NCBI GenBank assembly: GCA_024687845.1
Contig: JAILEL010000364.1
Coordinates: forward strand, 1 to 16,322
Source of the DNA: Eubacterium sp.
GTDB taxonomy: Bacteria; Bacillota_A; Clostridia; Lachnospirales; Lachnospiraceae
Direction: 5' to 3'
DNA length: 16,322 nt
Shown here: positions 13,859 to 16,322 of the stretch, piece after piece
Numbering within the stretch: the first letter of the stretch is position 1
Layout of the letters: the number at the start of each line of letters is the position of its first letter
Translations under genes and position numbers: made by a program
The notes under the pieces: model-generated
What the model saw: only the letters and a program-made list of their open reading frames with translations
What the model was told of the DNA's origin: nothing
Database searches by the model: none

Positions 13859-14721
13859 TGAATTTTGAGGATTTAAAGGATTCCCTAACCGTTAAGGTAG
13901 TAAACACAGAGAATAATAAGGATTATCTCGCAGATAAACCAACAGAGCAGATTGAAGATATGTCGGTTGTATTTGCTGCTGTAGTTAAGGAAACAGACGA
14001 AGGCCGTATGACTCTTCCTATCACAAATGAGATAATGGAGAGTATGGGCGTAGATCAGCAGCAGCTTAAGGAAACAGCACTCGCAAATATGGTAGATCAG
14101 GATTACTCATTTAAGAGTATGAGAGATGTACTTGTTGGAATGATGTTCCCAGACGGAATACCGGAAAATGATCCGATGGTGGATATGATGTTACCTCCGG
14201 AAGATGTTGGAACGCAGATGTATGTTCTCTCTAATACGCAGAATGTAAATGGAGCAGCTGAGATACTGAATCAGAAAGCTATGGATGATATAGCAGAAAA
14301 GCTGGGTGGAGACTTTATAGTTCTCCCGAGCAGTGTGCATGAAACAATAATTCTTCCAATTGATCAAGGCATGGATTCAAATGAACTTGAAGGAATGGTT
14401 CAGCAGATCAATGCAGGAGTTGTAAGTGATGAAGATAAGCTTTCGGATCACGTATTCCAGTATGATTCAGAATCGCATGAACTTGTGAGGATGGATAAGA
14501 TGGAAGAGAGAAAGCAGGAGAAAGAAGCTTCTGTAGAAAAAAACGACAAAAGTCAGGAAGACCGTAGCGAGAAGAAAGCAGAAGCGAAGACCGCTGTAAA
14601 TGAGGAGAAAGGTCAGAAGTCACTCAAGGACCGTATATCAAATAAACAGGAAGAAGTTGCAAAGAAAGAAGCTACGAGAGAACCATCAGCGCAGAAGAGT
14701 AAGAAGATGGCGATTGGATAA
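13855..14721 (+). CDS. DUF5688-family protein
   Basis: A 288-residue soluble protein. Residues 1 to about 210 match my recollection of the DUF5688 family of clostridial mobile elements, especially the core around 121-170 (QMYVLSNTQNVNGAAEIL, then GGDFIVLPSSVHETIILP). Residues 210-288 are a long Lys/Glu-rich probably disordered tail with SLKDRI at 256-261. The family has no known function; members occur in accessory and mobile regions of Clostridia. Starts at 13855 or 13858 (tandem ATG) are both possible with GGAGGT at 13841-13846; I used the first, 8 nt away. It appears to be the last gene of the transfer operon, since a strong terminator follows after 17 nt. Confidence 0.85.
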   Translation: MMNFEDLKDSLTVKVVNTENNKDYLADKPTEQIEDMSVVFAAVVKETDEGRMTLPITNEIMESMGVDQQQLKETALANMVDQDYSFKSMRDVLVGMMFPDGIPENDPMVDMMLPPEDVGTQMYVLSNTQNVNGAAEILNQKAMDDIAEKLGGDFIVLPSSVHETIILPIDQGMDSNELEGMVQQINAGVVSDEDKLSDHVFQYDSESHELVRMDKMEERKQEKEASVEKNDKSQEDRSEKKAEAKTAVNEEKGQKSLKDRISNKQEEVAKKEATREPSAQKSKKMAIG

Positions 14722-14738
14722 TACATTCATATATCACA

Positions 14739-14773
14739 GGGGATGCAAAATTAGCATCCCCATTTCTCTTTTT
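14739..14773 (+). terminator. Rho-independent terminator ending the conjugation block
   Basis: GGGGATGC (14739-14746) pairs perfectly with GCATCCCC (14754-14761) around a 7-nt AT-rich loop, followed by ATTTCTCTTTTT. It is the strongest hairpin among the three terminators here and coincides with the change to AT-rich cargo genes and the first wide spacer, so I take it as the end of the transfer operon. Confidence 0.85.
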
Positions 14774-14796
14774 ATCTGTTAGGACAATTTGAAATG

Positions 14797-14805
14797 TGAT
14801 ATATT
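14797..14805 (+). promoter_or_regulatory. Candidate extended -10 promoter for the cargo genes
   Basis: TGATATATT contains an extended -10 element (TG, one base, TATATT at 14800-14805) just after the operon terminator and 66 nt before the DUF3784-like start. No good -35 box is visible at the usual distance, which extended -10 promoters can tolerate. The same nonamer recurs at 15207-15215 before the next gene. The call is by eye and modest. Confidence 0.4.
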
Positions 14806-14806
14806 A

Positions 14807-14873
14807 AAGCAAGTAGTTTATTGAGGTTATAAACGATGTGAAGATAATTTAAGCAAGTGAGGTTGTAAAGATG
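14807..14873 (+). repeat. Imperfect direct repeat of the translation-start region, with a start-stop mini-ORF
   Basis: AAGCAAGT (14807-14814) followed by GAGGTTATAAACGATG (14823-14838) is repeated as AAGCAAGT (14851-14858) followed by GAGGTTGTAAAGATG (14859-14873). The second copy is the ribosome site and ATG of the DUF3784-like gene. The first copy also has a well-spaced GAGG and ATG, but its ATG (14836-14838) is followed directly by TGA (14839-14841), forming a one-codon start-stop ORF. It may be a simple duplication relic or a regulatory upstream ORF. Confidence 0.6.
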
Positions 14874-15191
14874 GATGAAAATATTTGGACTATTATCATG
14901 TTGTTTGTAATGTCTTTATTTTCATTGATTGAGTCGGTTCTTTCTTTTATGGAGAAAGGAATTCCATTAAATAATGCGTATATATTCGCAACAAAGGAAG
15001 AGAGAGAAAAACTGGATAAAAAACAAATCTATCGTCAGACGGCCATTGTTTTTGGGTTAATAGGTTTAATGCTTTTGGTGCTTGCATTATTAATTTTGTT
15101 TAATAAGACAAATTTGATAACGCCAATAGTTATTCCGTTTTGTATAGTAACAGTAGTATATGCTGTGATTTCATCCATAAATATGAATTAA
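14871..15191 (+). CDS. DUF3784-like small membrane protein
   Basis: A 106-residue membrane protein with about three hydrophobic helices (5-27, 57-77 and 82-103) and a charged loop containing YIFATKEEREKLDKKQIYRQ (38-57). The loop pattern, a 'gly/asn-aromatic-x-thr-x-E-E-R-E-K-x-D-K' motif between helices, resembles the DUF3784 family of Firmicutes membrane proteins, whose function is unknown to me. GAGG (14859-14862) is 8 nt from the ATG. Leucine codons are mainly TTA and TTG, unlike the conjugation genes where CTT and CTG dominate, suggesting a different origin. A candidate promoter and a start-stop mini-ORF lie upstream. It starts the cargo block. Confidence 0.75.
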   Translation: MDENIWTIIMLFVMSLFSLIESVLSFMEKGIPLNNAYIFATKEEREKLDKKQIYRQTAIVFGLIGLMLLVLALLILFNKTNLITPIVIPFCIVTVVYAVISSINMN

Positions 15192-15206
15192 GAAACTTCT
15201 GCTTGA

Positions 15207-15215
15207 TGATATATT
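15207..15215 (+). promoter_or_regulatory. Candidate extended -10 promoter before the 127-residue gene
   Basis: TGATATATT, identical to 14797-14805, lies 16 nt after the DUF3784-like stop and 49 nt before the next start codon. It has the TG plus TATATT form of an extended -10 element. No convincing -35 box is visible. In AT-rich DNA such matches arise by chance, so confidence is low. Confidence 0.3.
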
Positions 15216-15264
15216 GAACCTTAAATAGATATAGAGAAAAACATGTTTTGGAGTATGAAATATT

Positions 15265-15648
15265 ATGGATGATAAACAGAAACAAAAACTGGAAGAGCTG
15301 AAAGAACAGATGCAGATTAAGAAGTATGAACAAAGTTTGCAGAATAATCTATTGCTTCAAGAATGTTTAACAGCAATAAAGCTATATTCAATTATTGAAA
15401 ATGAAGAGGAGATTAAGAGTCTTGATTATTTAGTATCAATGCCTGGTGCGAAATTGTATTCTCACGACGATATTGTTACATTGGAAGATGTGGAAGAGTA
15501 TTATATCGTATGGGATGAGGCATCTCTTCCGGTCATAATAACTTCAGGTAAAAGCATTAAAGAAAACTGGGACGATGTGTTGGCAGTAGCATTTGAAACA
15601 TATTTTATAGCTAAAACATCAGGAAAAGTGATTGGGATAAGACATTAA
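15265..15648 (+). CDS. Unrecognised small soluble protein, possibly immunity-like
   Basis: I do not recognise this 127-residue acidic protein with certainty. Residues 1-55 look helical (a charged coiled-coil start, then LLLQECLTAIKLYSIIENEE). Residues 58-127 look like an alpha/beta fold with VEEYYIVWDEASLPVIITS at about 76-94 and DDVLAVAFETYFIA at 103-116. The pattern 'W-D-E-x-x-L-P-V-I ... D-D-V-x-A-V-(A/S)-F-E/D-T' reminds me of small bacterial toxin-immunity proteins, but this is from memory of general style and not a family match. There is no signal peptide or membrane helix. The ribosome site (GGAG, 15250-15253, 11 nt spacing) is weak. It lies in its own spacer among AT-rich cargo genes. 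Confidence 0.72.
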   Translation: MDDKQKQKLEELKEQMQIKKYEQSLQNNLLLQECLTAIKLYSIIENEEEIKSLDYLVSMPGAKLYSHDDIVTLEDVEEYYIVWDEASLPVIITSGKSIKENWDDVLAVAFETYFIAKTSGKVIGIRH

Positions 15649-15657
15649 TATATTTGC

Positions 15658-15675
15658 ATTATAGAAATCTATAAT
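15658..15675 (+). repeat. Short perfect inverted repeat before the acetyltransferase gene
   Basis: ATTATAG (15658-15664) and CTATAAT (15669-15675) form a perfect 7-bp inverted repeat around AAAT, 17 nt before the acetyltransferase ATG. The right arm contains TATAAT, a consensus -10 hexamer, so it could be an operator-promoter overlap or a weak hairpin by the ribosome site. A suitable -35 box is not evident, and AT-rich palindromes occur by chance. Confidence 0.35.
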
Positions 15676-15692
15676 ATTAGGATGAAGGAAAA

Positions 15693-16142
15693 ATGATTCG
15701 TAAAGCTGAGTATAAAGATTTATCTCGTATAGCAGAAATACAAATTTTTAATTATCGTCAATATTTCTATCCAATATTTCAAAGCGATGAATACTTTTTT
15801 AAGGAATTACAGGTTCCATCTCTTATGAAAAACTATGAAACTGAGCTTGATAGCTTGTACGTATATGATGATGGTGTAATCAAAGGATTTATAAAGATTG
15901 AGGGAACCTATATTTCGCGGCTTTTTGTAGAGCCAATTCTTCAAAATGCCTCTGTAGGTACTCAGTTACTGGAATATGCAGTGAATGAACATGATGCTGA
16001 TTACCTTTGGACATTGGAAAAAAATATAAAAGCTATTCGTTTCTATGAAAGAAATGGTTTTAGAGTTACTGGAGAAAAGAAGTATGAGGAAGGTACTACA
16101 GAATACCTTGTACTTTTGAGAAGACAAAAGAATGTCGGATGA
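15693..16142 (+). CDS. GNAT-family N-acetyltransferase
   Basis: A 149-residue single-domain GNAT enzyme, which transfers acetyl from acetyl-CoA to a small-molecule or protein amine; the substrate cannot be read from sequence. The N-terminus IRKAEYKDLSRIAEIQ is typical of the family. Motif A is ISRLFVEPILQNASVGTQLL (74-93), with Q84 and G89 of the Q-x-x-G-x-G loop conserved but the first glycine replaced by serine (S87). Motif B is NIKAIRFYERNGFR (111-124), with the usual Asn and Tyr. The ribosome site is GAAGGAAAA just before the ATG. Its stop overlaps an ATG of the next frame (ATGA at 16139-16142), although the downstream gene probably starts a little later. Confidence 0.9.
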   Translation: MIRKAEYKDLSRIAEIQIFNYRQYFYPIFQSDEYFFKELQVPSLMKNYETELDSLYVYDDGVIKGFIKIEGTYISRLFVEPILQNASVGTQLLEYAVNEHDADYLWTLEKNIKAIRFYERNGFRVTGEKKYEEGTTEYLVLLRRQKNVG

Positions 16143-16174
16143 TAAAGAAAAGTCTACGTAAGTATGGAGAAGAA

Positions 16175-16322
16175 ATGATGGATGAAAATGTTCTTGAGCA
16201 ATTGATTGGTTGCTGGCAAAGCGAAGGTTGGGACTTTATTTTTGGTGAGCAGGTGGAGTTGATTCCATATGTCTCAAAGGTGTTGACTGATATTGGGGCA
16301 GAAGATATGTTGGCAGCGTTTG
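16175..16322 (+). CDS. N-terminal part of an unrecognised protein (cut by window end)
   Basis: An open frame continues to the window edge, giving 49 codons from ATG 16175. GGAG (16166-16169) is 5 nt from this ATG and 8 nt from the next in-frame ATG at 16178; a further upstream ATG at 16139 overlaps the acetyltransferase stop but has no clear ribosome site. The visible sequence (ENVLEQLIGCWQSEGWDFIF, later VLTDIGAEDMLAAF) is soluble and helical. The 'I-G-A' plus following helix faintly recalls DMP19/DUF4375 proteins, but this is weak. It belongs with the small AT-rich cargo genes. Confidence 0.6.
   Translation, partial: MMDENVLEQLIGCWQSEGWDFIFGEQVELIPYVSKVLTDIGAEDMLAAF

Noticed and set aside
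14722..14870. ICE end or attachment site at the composition change
   Set aside because: No integrase, terminal inverted repeat or tRNA gene end is visible here, so a boundary cannot be claimed from this window.
14774..14870. tRNA or riboswitch in the widest late spacer
   Set aside because: No cloverleaf or known riboswitch core could be traced; only the promoter-like box and the duplicated start region are supported.

Overview
The window is most of the conjugation module of an integrative and conjugative element of the Tn1549 / Clostridioides difficile CTn4-like type, plus the start of an apparently separate cargo block. The + strand carries everything. The host looks like a low-to-moderate GC member of the Clostridia, probably a gut or rumen Lachnospiraceae. 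I infer this from AGGAG-type ribosome binding sites, frequent AGA and ATA codons, and the set of protein families; it is not a species call.

Positions 1 to about 9.4 kb encode the mating channel: the basic tail of a probable PcfB/DUF3801 protein, a VirD4-type coupling ATPase, a Maff2-family small membrane protein, a VirB6/TrbL-like polytopic channel protein, a PrgI-family (VirB3-like) protein, a VirB4 ATPase and a membrane-anchored lysozyme-CHAP peptidoglycan hydrolase. A short coiled-coil protein follows. From 9.3 to 14.7 kb come a CD1107-type (DUF4366) surface protein with signal peptide and C-terminal membrane anchor, an unrecognised basic-tailed protein, a topoisomerase III-like enzyme, a 57-residue orphan protein and a DUF5688-family protein. 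No relaxase or integrase is inside the window, so the element continues beyond it. Together these genes would drill through the wall (hydrolase), energise and form the channel (VirB4, PrgI, VirB6, Maff2), deliver the DNA (VirD4) and relax it (topoisomerase).

Genes in this block are tightly packed, often overlapping, but the junctions hold structure. There are two near-identical 27-nt hairpins (3715-3741 and 8973-8999), a two-hairpin spacer (2574-2724), and two terminator-like hairpins (10877-10904, 13633-13655) that leave almost no room for a new promoter. A third, stronger terminator (14739-14773) appears to end the transfer operon.

From 14.8 kb to the end the character changes. Leucine codons shift from CTT/CTG towards TTA/TTG, intergenic spacers become AT-rich, and four small unrelated genes follow: a DUF3784-like membrane protein, an unrecognised soluble protein, a GNAT acetyltransferase and a truncated gene. 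I read this as cargo or flanking accessory DNA. The most interesting signals are the duplicated junction hairpins, the start-stop mini-ORF before the DUF3784-like gene, and the possible orphan-immunity character of the cargo.
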